Shown here: positions 1 through 5,347 of the stretch, piece by piece
Layout of the letters: every line of letters begins with the position of its first letter
Position numbering within the stretch: position 1 is the stretch's first letter
Assembly: GCA_021827225.1 (NCBI GenBank)
Contig: JAKAXG010000259.1
Location: 1 to 6,476 of the forward strand
Length of the DNA: 6,476 nucleotides
Direction: 5' to 3'
Source of the DNA: Actinomycetes bacterium
GTDB taxonomy: Bacteria; Actinomycetota; Acidimicrobiia; Acidimicrobiales; Palsa-688
Position numbers and translations under genes: made by a program
The notes under the pieces: model-generated
What the model saw: the letters and a program-made list of their open reading frames with translations, nothing else
Database searches by the model: none
What the model was told of the DNA's origin: nothing

Positions 1-57
1 GGCCATGAACACCCTCTTGACCCCCACGCCCACCCAGGGCAGCATCACCACCATCAC
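1..57 (-). CDS. Possible N-terminus of a truncated gene (hypothetical)
   Basis: Reading leftward from GTG at 57 (or ATG at 54), an open frame runs off the left edge and gives about 19 residues, VMVVMLPWVGVGVKRVFMA. They are hydrophobic and then basic, as in the start of a membrane or exported protein. Every codon in this short stretch ends in G or C, which in such DNA favours a true coding frame. An in-frame stop lies about 70 bases upstream, so the gene must start in this neighbourhood; a TTG near 105 is an alternative. There is no clear Shine-Dalgarno sequence, only a run of Gs. The piece is too short to assign a family and could be chance. Confidence 0.25.
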   Translation of the reverse strand, partial: MMVVMLPWVGVGVKRVFMA

Positions 58-143
58 CCCGCCAGCAGCCCCCCAATGTGGTCTGAACCAAACCGGGATC
101 TGTTGCAAAGAGTCAGATACGGCTCAGCATCGAAGTCATCGAC

Positions 144-509
144 ATGTTGGACCCTGCCGCCTGGGAGAGTCGAGACCGGTGGGCACCGCTCGAAATTCAG
201 AGCGGCCCCGACCAGGTGGCCATCTCGCTACAGCGAGTGCTGACCGACGGCGAACTCGGGACCTTGGAAGCACCGCGGGCGCTCCACCGGGTACAGCGCC
301 TCTTCGAACCCGCCGCGACCCTGCTGTTGAATCACCAGCCAGTGGTTACCCTTCACGCGGTATCAGCGACGGTAGGTTCCAGCGCAGCACCCGCCGTGAC
401 GGTCACCGTCGGTGGTCTCAAAACCGTGGCTTGGATGTTACGGGATGCGTTGAGCGGTTCCCGGCTCTGGTTCGGAGAGCACGGCGCCGACTGGTCCACG
501 GACTCGTAA
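144..509 (+). CDS. Hypothetical protein, 121 aa, unknown function
   Basis: I do not recognise this protein. The ORF runs from ATG at 144 to TAA, and an in-frame TGA about 60 bases upstream fixes the possible start region. About three quarters of its codons end in G or C, lower than in the transporter genes but above what non-coding DNA would usually give. The composition looks like a small soluble protein: a mixed N-terminal half, then an A/V/T-rich stretch (about residues 63-90), then a tryptophan-containing tail (W97, W109, W117). I see no signal peptide, membrane segment, cysteine cluster or catalytic motif. There is no good Shine-Dalgarno sequence before the ATG, which lowers confidence. 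It stands alone on its strand next to a repeat-rich gap, so it may be an accessory gene, a leaderless gene or a decayed remnant. Confidence 0.4.
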   Translation: MLDPAAWESRDRWAPLEIQSGPDQVAISLQRVLTDGELGTLEAPRALHRVQRLFEPAATLLLNHQPVVTLHAVSATVGSSAAPAVTVTVGGLKTVAWMLRDALSGSRLWFGEHGADWSTDS

Positions 510-519
510 ACCATCCGAG

Positions 520-546
520 GGCCGAGACCGTCCAAAAGACTCGGCC
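520..546. terminator. Inverted repeat after the 121-aa ORF, possible terminator
   Basis: GGCCGAG at 520-526 pairs perfectly with CTCGGCC at 540-546 around a 13-nt loop containing AAAA. It starts 11 bases after the stop of the hypothetical ORF, where a terminator would be expected. No T-run follows on the plus strand, so intrinsic termination would be weak. Confidence 0.25.
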
Positions 547-607
547 GCGAGTGCCCTTTCTGGCGATAGACCTACCTGCTTGGGCCGCCCATGGCGGCCG
601 GTCCAGA

Positions 608-643
608 GCTGTCGTCGGGTATCGAACCCGAAGGTCGACCAGC
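608..643. repeat. Hairpin repeat module, copy 1
   Basis: A two-part stem-loop. The outer stem is GCTG (608-611) with CAGC (640-643) and TCG (612-614) with CGA (636-638), with C639 bulged. The inner stem is TCGGGT (615-620) with ACCCGA (626-631) closing a 5-nt loop. The tetranucleotide AGGT (632-635) is unpaired on the 3' side. The segments TCGTCGGGTAT and CCCGAAGGT recur in the second module about 127 bases away, in the same orientation. Read on the minus strand, the inner part resembles a tRNA T-arm (loop TTCGATA), but no tRNA surrounds it. Confidence 0.5.
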
Positions 644-727
644 AATGGTGGATTACTCGGGACTCCCGATGGCGTCCGCTGACATTGAGTAGTGCAGCGC
701 CCCGGCGGCAGCATAGCGCAGGGCTCT

Positions 728-773
728 GACCAGCAGCTTCGTCGGGTATGAGGCCCGAAGGTGCGTGCTGGTC
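728..773. repeat. Hairpin repeat module, copy 2
   Basis: A long stem-loop. The outer 8-bp stem is GACCAGCA (728-735) with TGCTGGTC (766-773), extended by GC (736-737) with GC (763-764) and a bulged G765. The inner stem is TCGGGT (742-747) with GCCCGA (753-758), where the last pair is T·G. AGGT (759-762) again lies on the 3' side. It shares TCGTCGGGTAT and CCCGAAGGT with copy 1, while the outer stem and loop differ. Retaining the fold while changing the sequence is what a structured repeat or RNA would show. Two copies are too few to be sure. Confidence 0.5.
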
Positions 774-809
774 CTGAACCCCCGCCACTCAGCCGCTTTA
801 AGCGGATCG

Positions 810-835
810 AAGGACCCGGCTCCGGCCGGGTCCTT
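810..835. terminator. Strong terminator-like stem-loop downstream of SulP
   Basis: AAGGACCCGGC (810-820) pairs perfectly with GCCGGGTCCTT (825-835) over a TCCG loop, giving an 11-bp GC-rich stem with A/T ends. It lies 37 bases beyond the SulP stop codon and so is well placed to end that minus-strand transcript. On the plus strand it is followed by a moderately T-rich tail (ggctttgttg), so it may work in both directions. The long U-tract of classic intrinsic terminators is missing, as is common in actinobacteria. Confidence 0.65.
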
Positions 836-872
836 GGCTTTGTTGTACGGGGATCCGCTGGGGTGGCGGCGG

Positions 873-2501
873 TCAGTGGCTGGAGGCGAGTTGGCCGGCC
901 AGATCGTCGTGGATGCGCCGGCTGGCGGCGTTCATGCCGATCAGTTCGACCGTTTTGCCGTGATGGGCGTACTTGGCGATCACCCGGTCGAGGGCGGCGA
1001 CGGTGGATGCGTCCCAGATGTGGGAATCGGTCAGGTCGATGATCACGTGGTCGGGGTCGCCGCTGTAGTCGAAGTGGTCGGCCAGGTCGCTGCTGGAGGC
1101 GAAGAACAGTTCCCCGCTGACCACGTAGACGGCGCTGTGGCCGTCGAGGTCGCTGGGGGCGTGCAGGCGGTCCGTGTCGATGCTGGGAGCCCGGCGGGGG
1201 TGGTGTCCGGGCAGGTGGAGGTGCCAGCGGTGGTGGTCCGGCGTGACTCGTACGACGGTTGCGATGCGCTGCACCCGGCGGGCGAAGAGGAGGGCGGCGA
1301 CGATGACACCGGCTACCACGCCGATCGACAGGTTGCCGGTGGCGACGGTGAGCACCACGGTGACGAGCATCACCGCGGTCTCGCTCCTGGGCATGCGCCT
1401 GAGGTGGGACGGAGCGATGCTGTTCCAGTCGAAGGTGCTGTAGGACACGACGAACATGACCGCCACCAGAGCCGCCATCGGGATCTGTGAAACCACCGGG
1501 TTGAGCACGACGACCAGGATGAGCAGGAACACCCCGGCCAGGAATGTCGAAACCCGGGTGCGGGCCCCCGATTTCACGTTGATCATGGTCTGGCCGATCA
1601 TGGCGCAGCCGCCCATGCCGCCGAAGACGCCGGTCACCAGGTTGGCTATTCCCTGGCCCACCGACTCGCGGTGCTTGTCGGAGCCGGTGTCGGTCAGGTC
1701 GTCGACGAGGCGGGCGGTCATCTGGGTCTCCAGCAGCCCGACCAGGGCCATGGTGACAGCGGGGAGCCAGATGATGCTCAGCGTGTGGGGGGACAGGGGG
1801 ACCGAGGGCAGACCGGGCAGGGGCAGGCTGTGGGGCAGGGAGCCCTTGTCCCCGACCGTGGGTACGCCGTGGAAGTGGCCGATCATGGATACGGCGGTGA
1901 TCGCGACGATGGCGACCAGCGGGGCCGGGATGACCCGATTGACGCGGGGGAACAGCGCTATGACCGCCAGCCCGCCGCCGACGAGGACGTAGACGGTGGG
2001 GGAGACGTGCTCGAGGTTGGGCCACTGGGCCTTGAACAGCAGGATGCCCAGGGCGTTGACGAAGCCGACCGATACGGAGCGGGGTACGTAGCGCATCAGC
2101 TTGGCGACCCCAGCCAGGCCCAGGACCACCTGTACGACGCCTGCGAGGAGGACGGCGGCGACCAGGTAGTGGAGCCCGTATCGCTGCGACAGCGGCGCCA
2201 GCACCAGGGCGGTGGAGCCCGTGGCAGCCGAGATCATGGCCCGCCGGCCGCCGACCAGCGAGATCGTGACCGCCATGGTGAACGAGGCGAACAGCCCGAC
2301 CCGCGGGTCGACATGGGCCACCACCGAGAAGGAGATGGCTTCGGGGATCAGGGCGACCCCGACCACCATGGCGGCCAGGATCTCGGTGCGCCACGCCGTC
2401 GGGGACCTCCACCACCCCGGGTCCCCGGTGTTCAGCTCTGCGGGCGAGGTGGCGGGGCCGGGCGGGCAGGCGTCGGCTGGGCGAGCCGTGTCGTCGATCA
2501 A
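873..2501 (-). CDS. SulP/SLC26-family anion transporter with C-terminal STAS domain
   Basis: An inner-membrane anion transporter of 542 aa. Residues 36-415 hold many hydrophobic helices with SulP landmarks: ALIPEAIS at 50-57 (first helix), the SAATGS stretch at 91-96, Glu258 in LLETQ, and GCAMIGQTMINVKSGARTR at 298-316. I recall the last block from a sulfate-permease-like bacterial subfamily. Residues about 455-538 form a STAS domain with the DAST motif at 497-500, at the site of the DSxG-type motif of anti-sigma antagonists. A linker at 421-435 is strikingly His-rich. The substrate cannot be read from sequence; sulfate, bicarbonate and dicarboxylates are known in the family. I chose TTG at 2501 because AGAGGA (2506-2511) precedes it and the family's N-terminus fits. 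A longer frame to GTG at 2597 adds 32 Arg/Gly/Pro-rich residues and collides with the probable promoter. The gene is divergent from a MerR regulator, its likely controller. Confidence 0.9.
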   Translation of the reverse strand: MIDDTARPADACPPGPATSPAELNTGDPGWWRSPTAWRTEILAAMVVGVALIPEAISFSVVAHVDPRVGLFASFTMAVTISLVGGRRAMISAATGSTALVLAPLSQRYGLHYLVAAVLLAGVVQVVLGLAGVAKLMRYVPRSVSVGFVNALGILLFKAQWPNLEHVSPTVYVLVGGGLAVIALFPRVNRVIPAPLVAIVAITAVSMIGHFHGVPTVGDKGSLPHSLPLPGLPSVPLSPHTLSIIWLPAVTMALVGLLETQMTARLVDDLTDTGSDKHRESVGQGIANLVTGVFGGMGGCAMIGQTMINVKSGARTRVSTFLAGVFLLILVVVLNPVVSQIPMAALVAVMFVVSYSTFDWNSIAPSHLRRMPRSETAVMLVTVVLTVATGNLSIGVVAGVIVAALLFARRVQRIATVVRVTPDHHRWHLHLPGHHPRRAPSIDTDRLHAPSDLDGHSAVYVVSGELFFASSSDLADHFDYSGDPDHVIIDLTDSHIWDASTVAALDRVIAKYAHHGKTVELIGMNAASRRIHDDLAGQLASSH

Positions 2502-2505
2502 GGGG

Positions 2506-2511
2506 TCCTCT
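2506..2511 (-). promoter_or_regulatory. Ribosome binding site supporting the TTG start of SulP
   Basis: The minus strand reads AGAGGA, then four bases (CCCC), then TTG at 2501. The spacing is slightly short but acceptable if GAGG is the pairing core. No comparable site precedes the upstream GTG at 2597. Confidence 0.5.
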
Positions 2512-2600
2512 TCTGTGGGGGGTCCCCGCCCGGACCGGCTCCTCCCTCCGCCGGAGCGGAATCGGGTGTGGGCCGGCCCCCGGGGAACGGAAACCACACT

Positions 2601-2620
2601 CTACCCTAACGTGAGGTCAG
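2601..2620. promoter_or_regulatory. Putative MerR-family operator / SulP promoter region
   Basis: The 20-mer CTACCCTAACGTGAGGTCAG is an imperfect dyad: 7 of 10 base pairs are symmetric, with core CCTnACGTnAGG. MerR-family regulators bind dyads of this general CCT...AGG shape inside promoters. A second layer exists, because CTACCC at 2601-2606 also pairs with GGGTAG at 2625-2630. On the minus strand a TAGAGT hexamer (2598-2603) could be a -10 box for SulP, giving a leader of roughly 90 nt. I find no convincing -35 at 17-20 bp spacing, which would fit an activator-dependent promoter but does not prove one. Confidence 0.45.
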
Positions 2621-2664
2621 AGTTGGGTAGGAGATGGCCGGTGGGGGGCACGCTGGCGGCCGGC

Positions 2665-2687
2665 ACCCTCCCGTGGCGTGAGGGTAG
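2665..2687. promoter_or_regulatory. Second putative operator, upstream of merR
   Basis: ACCCTC (2665-2670) and GAGGGT (2680-2685) form a perfect inverted repeat with a 9-bp spacer. The right side, CGTGAGGGTAG (2677-2687), matches CGTGAGGTCAG at 2610-2620 in 9 of 11 bases. Its complement CTACCCTCACG matches the other arm at 2601-2611 in 10 of 11. A TAGCCT hexamer (2685-2690) could be the -10 box of merR. Binding here would allow autoregulation. Confidence 0.4.
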
Positions 2688-2723
2688 CCTGGTCGTCTGG
2701 CGGCCTGACCGGCCTGCCTCCAG

Positions 2724-2729
2724 GGAGGT
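2724..2729 (+). promoter_or_regulatory. Ribosome binding site of merR
   Basis: GGAGGT sits six bases before the ATG at 2736. This favours that start over the in-frame ATG at 2748. Confidence 0.7.
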
Positions 2730-2735
2730 GCGGGA

Positions 2736-3146
2736 ATGGACCCGGGCATGCACCAGATCGGTGAGGTGGCCGAGGCGGTCGGCCTGTCGTTGCGGACGAT
2801 CCGTCACTACGAGGAAGTCGGCCTGGTGCCGCCGTCGGGACGCTCCGCCGGTGGATTCCGCCTCTACACCGACGATGACATCGAGCGTCTCCGGCTGGTC
2901 AAGCACATGAAGCCGCTGGACTTCTCCCTGGACGAGATGCGTGACCTGCTCGAAGCCCGCGACCGTCTGGCTGCCGGGATCGACGACCCGCAGGAGATGG
3001 TGTCTGCTTCCGAGCGACTGGCCATGTACGCCGCCGTCGCCGAGCAGCGCTGCGACACGCTGCGGGCCCAACTGCGAGCGGCCGAGTCCATGGCCGACAT
3101 GCTGCGCCAGGAGGCCCGCCACCGCGAGGCACGAGGCCATCGGTGA
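2736..3146 (+). CDS. MerR-family transcriptional regulator
   Basis: A 136-aa DNA-binding regulator. An N-terminal winged helix-turn-helix (about residues 5-75) contains the MerR hallmarks: the IGEVAEAVGLSLRTIRHYEE helix-turn-helix, GLVPPSGRSAGGFRLYT with the wing residues, and DIERLRLVKHMKPLDFSLDEM. Residues about 88-130 are helical and charged, as in the antiparallel coiled coil through which MerR proteins dimerise. There is one cysteine (C106) and no C-terminal metal-binding Cys cluster or separate ligand domain, so it does not look like a mercury, copper or zinc sensor and its signal is unknown. The ATG at 2736 has GGAGGT at 2724-2729, six bases upstream; a second ATG at 2748 is possible. 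It is divergent from the SulP transporter, with shared half-sites between them, so control of that gene is the simplest role. Confidence 0.92.
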   Translation: MDPGMHQIGEVAEAVGLSLRTIRHYEEVGLVPPSGRSAGGFRLYTDDDIERLRLVKHMKPLDFSLDEMRDLLEARDRLAAGIDDPQEMVSASERLAMYAAVAEQRCDTLRAQLRAAESMADMLRQEARHREARGHR

Positions 3147-3227
3147 CCCCGCTGGGTCCCCGCGATCGGGCCGGCCGCTTGCGTCTGCCGAGCGGTGGGC
3201 TCCCGTGCTGTGTCGGCTTCGACGAGC

Positions 3228-3261
3228 CGGAGCCCGGGAGCAACGCTGGTCCCGGGCTCCG
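3228..3261. terminator. Stem-loop between convergent merR and binding-protein genes
   Basis: CGGAGCCCGGGA (3228-3239) pairs perfectly with TCCCGGGCTCCG (3250-3261) over a 10-nt loop. It lies between the stop of merR (3146) and the stop of the minus-strand binding-protein gene (3294), so it is placed to terminate both transcripts. Neither side has a T-run. The rest of the 147-bp gap shows nothing that I can name. Confidence 0.6.
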
Positions 3262-3293
3262 TGCTGGTCAGGAACAGCCCGCCGCAGGTGCGG

Positions 3294-4553
3294 TCAGGCT
3301 CCGGACGCCACCTGCTGCGGGGTCACGTACGCCACCTGGTTCAGCTGGTTGGACGTGGTGAACCCGTCGACGGCGAAGCCGCTGAAGGTGTTGTGGTACT
3401 GGTTGAAGTCCTCGGGACCCGTCGCCCCCTGGTAGTTGATCTCGGTGCCCTTCTTGAGCAGGGCCACGCAGGAGGCGTAGGTGTAGCACTTGGTTCCCGG
3501 CGGATTGGACACCTTGGTGATGTCGTTGACCCACTTGGTGGGGTCGGTGGAGTGGGCGGCGGTCATGGCCAGAGCCGAGATGATCACCGAGTCGTACATG
3601 TTGTACGAGGAGCTCAGGATGTTCTTCGTGTGGTAGACGGCCTGGTAGTCGTCGAGGAAGTGCTGGTAGGCCGGGCCTCCAGGCGACGCTCCCGAGACCG
3701 AGAACAGGTACTTGGACGCCGCCGGCTGGCCGAACGCCTTGGCGTAGCCCGGAGAGCCGAGCACGTCCTCACCGATCCACGGCAGGTTGAGGTCGCCGAG
3801 CTGGCTGGCGTCGGAGAACAGCGTGGTGGCCGTCTGCTGGTCGAAGGCTGCGAACACCACGTCCGGGTGGTGGGAGAAGACCTGGGTTAGCTCCGAGCGG
3901 TACGAGCTCTGGTCGGGCACCAGGCTGACGTTGGCTACCACCTGGCCGCCCTGGGCTTTGTAAGCGTCGGTCAGCGGCTTCACCAGCCCCTGGGTGTTGG
4001 CCGAGTTGTCGAAGACGAACGCCGCCCGCTTGAGGCCCTTGTGGGCGGCGTAGTAGGCCATGGCCACCGTCTCGGCGGAGTCCGAGGCCGTGGTCCGGAA
4101 CACGTACTTCTGGGTCATCTTGTCCAGCTGTGTGGTCCCGCCGATCAGGTAGTCGACCACATGGTTGGGGTCGAACTGGTTGATCACGGCCATGATGGTC
4201 AGCGAGAACGGTCCGACGATGAAGTCCGGGTGGCTGAGCAGCAGCTTGCGCAGGGCCGGGACGGCATCCGCCTCGTCCCCGGCGTCGTCGGCGCTGACCG
4301 CCTTGAGCATCTGGCCCATGACGCCGCCGTTGTGGTTGACGTCGTAGACCGCAGCTGCGTCGCCGTGCACCGCCCAGCTGGACAGGAAGGCCTTGGAGCC
4401 GGTGAAAGGCAGCAACTGTCCGAAGGTTATGGTCCCCCCGCCGGTGCTGGCCCCGCTGGCCGACGACTTGGAAGAGCCGCAGGCGGCCGCGGCGATGGCC
4501 ACCGATGCGCCCACCGCCAGCACCTTGGCTGTCGTTCCTCTTTTCCCGATCAC
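3294..4553 (-). CDS. ABC transporter substrate-binding lipoprotein (Liv/HAAT type)
   Basis: A 419-aa extracellular, lipid-anchored receptor that delivers ligand to the importer encoded upstream. The N-terminus has K4/R5, a hydrophobic stretch (11-24) and a lipobox AAAC with Cys25, followed by a Ser/Gly linker (26-40). The mature part is a type I periplasmic binding fold (Peripla_BP_6 / LivK-like): TITFGQLLPFTGS at 41-53, VFRTTASDS at 151-159 and the late motif YQGATGPEDF at 374-383. C356 and C362 may form a disulfide. Length is normal for the family. The start is GTG at 4553, with GGGAGG about 11 bases upstream. It is the last gene of the operon, 32 nt after livF. Leucine-type amino acids are the default guess, but related receptors bind amides, urea or aromatic acids. 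Confidence 0.9.
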   Translation of the reverse strand: MIGKRGTTAKVLAVGASVAIAAAACGSSKSSASGASTGGGTITFGQLLPFTGSKAFLSSWAVHGDAAAVYDVNHNGGVMGQMLKAVSADDAGDEADAVPALRKLLLSHPDFIVGPFSLTIMAVINQFDPNHVVDYLIGGTTQLDKMTQKYVFRTTASDSAETVAMAYYAAHKGLKRAAFVFDNSANTQGLVKPLTDAYKAQGGQVVANVSLVPDQSSYRSELTQVFSHHPDVVFAAFDQQTATTLFSDASQLGDLNLPWIGEDVLGSPGYAKAFGQPAASKYLFSVSGASPGGPAYQHFLDDYQAVYHTKNILSSSYNMYDSVIISALAMTAAHSTDPTKWVNDITKVSNPPGTKCYTYASCVALLKKGTEINYQGATGPEDFNQYHNTFSGFAVDGFTTSNQLNQVAYVTPQQVASGA

Positions 4554-4580
4554 TGTACTGATTCCCTCCCTCTGATTTGT

Positions 4581-4596
4581 AACTGTCAGTTGTCAA
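4581..4596 (-). promoter_or_regulatory. Palindrome and -35-like TTGACA at the livF/binding-protein junction
   Basis: AACTG-T-CAGTT (4581-4591) is a near-perfect palindrome over the livF stop codon. Next to it, the minus strand reads TTGACA (4596 to 4591), a consensus -35 hexamer. No good -10 box follows at 16-18 bp, so an internal promoter for the binding protein is only a possibility. An operator or RNA processing site are alternatives. Confidence 0.2.
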
Positions 4597-5347
4597 CTCG
4601 AGCGTCGGCGCCGACAGACGGGGCGCCGGCCCGGTCGAGTTGCTCATCCCGGCCGAGGAAGATCCCGGCCAGATCCAGGGCGGCCACCTCGGCCGCCGGT
4701 CCTTCGACGTGGTTGGCTCCCGCCACCAGCACGTAGACGTAGGCGGCGTTGGCGAGGGCCCGGTCCACGTTCTGCTCCACCACCAATACTCCGGTTCCCG
4801 TCGCGGCTATCCGGGCCACCTGCGCCCAGACCACGTCGGTGTAGGCCGGCGAGAGTCCCGCCGTCGGTTCGTCGAGCACGATCACCCGGGGATCGAGCAT
4901 GAGGGCCCGGGCCATGGCCAGCATGTTCTGCTGGCCACCCGACAGGGCCCCGGCCCGCTTGCGGGCCGCCACCTTCAGGTCGGGGAATATCTCGATGACC
5001 TCGGCGACTCGCTGGCGCACCCCCTGGGTGCGGGTGAAAGCCCCCATCTCGAGGTTCTCGATCACCGACAGCGAGGCGAACACGTTGTGGTTCTGCGGCA
5101 CGTATGCCAGCCCTTCGCGGACCACCAGATGGGCGGGAAGGCCGGAGATGTCGGTGTCGCCGATCAGCACCCGGCCTTCCTGCTTCTTCACCACCCCGGT
5201 GATGGACTTGGCGAAGGTGGACTTGCCGGCGCCGTTGGGCCCGACGATGGCCGCCACCTGGCCGGGGTCCACGCTCACCGACACGTCGCGGATGATGGGC
5301 ACCCGGCTGTAGCCGGCGGTCACCTTCTCAGCGAGCAGCGCTCTCAC
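4586..5347 (-). CDS. livF: Branched-chain amino acid-type ABC transporter ATPase LivF
   Basis: A 253-aa cytoplasmic ATPase that pairs with LivG to drive import. It has Walker A GPNGAGKST at 36-44, the Q-loop Gln85 in YVPQN, the signature LSGGQ at 135-139 and Walker B VIVLDEP at 155-161. The switch position reads VEQN (190-193) with Gln in place of the usual His, which is normal for LivF proteins and helps separate it from LivG. All parts of a working ATPase are present. The start is GTG at 5347, with GGAGGT seven bases before it, inside the end of livG; the 20-nt overlap suggests coupled translation. The C-terminal tail (about 235-253) is acidic to small-residue-rich and looks lineage-specific. 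Confidence 0.93.
   Translation of the reverse strand: MRALLAEKVTAGYSRVPIIRDVSVSVDPGQVAAIVGPNGAGKSTFAKSITGVVKKQEGRVLIGDTDISGLPAHLVVREGLAYVPQNHNVFASLSVIENLEMGAFTRTQGVRQRVAEVIEIFPDLKVAARKRAGALSGGQQNMLAMARALMLDPRVIVLDEPTAGLSPAYTDVVWAQVARIAATGTGVLVVEQNVDRALANAAYVYVLVAGANHVEGPAAEVAALDLAGIFLGRDEQLDRAGAPSVGADARVDN

Larger units (their letters stand above)
510..872. other. Non-coding gap rich in inverted repeats
   Basis: This stretch holds no convincing gene. Open frames through it are rich in Arg, Pro and His and lack ribosome binding sites. It is instead crowded with inverted repeats: 520-546 (GGCCGAG/CTCGGCC), 583-599 (GGCCGCC-CAT-GGCGGCC), 608-643, 657-669 (TCGGG-ACT-CCCGA), 728-773, 793-805 (CCGCT-TTA-AGCGG) and 810-835. 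Three of them contain a TCGGG...CCCGA stem. The gap separates the hypothetical ORF from the 3' end of the SulP gene. It may be a structured RNA, a nest of intergenic palindromic repeats, or terminators. The sequence alone does not decide. Confidence 0.5.

Noticed and set aside
612..633. tRNA T-arm look-alike on the minus strand (TCGGG-TTCGATA-CCCGA)
   Set aside because: The stem and T-loop fit, but no matching acceptor, D-arm or anticodon arm exists upstream, and the copy at 742-758 lacks the T-loop sequence. It is better explained as part of the hairpin repeat.
5..682. 225-codon plus-strand frame across the left region
   Set aside because: It runs through the hairpin cluster, is Arg/Thr/Pro-rich, has no ribosome binding site and conflicts with the better 144-509 frame.
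510..870. CRISPR array or mobile-element ends in the repeat-rich gap
   Set aside because: There are only two diverged repeat copies with unequal structure, no regular spacers, no cas gene, no transposase and no target-site duplication.
418..2415. Long 665-codon minus-strand open frame
   Set aside because: It is rich in Arg, Pro, Gly and His and lies antiparallel or out of frame with the SulP gene, which has clear domains. This is the usual high-GC shadow.
1671..2609. 312-codon plus-strand open frame opposite SulP
   Set aside because: Its composition is Gly, Asp, Gln and Arg-rich with no domain. It is the complement of a real coding frame.
3769..4647. 292-codon minus-strand frame overlapping the binding protein
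   Set aside because: It is an Arg/Gln/Gly-rich shadow of the lipoprotein gene, which has a signal peptide, lipobox and family motifs.
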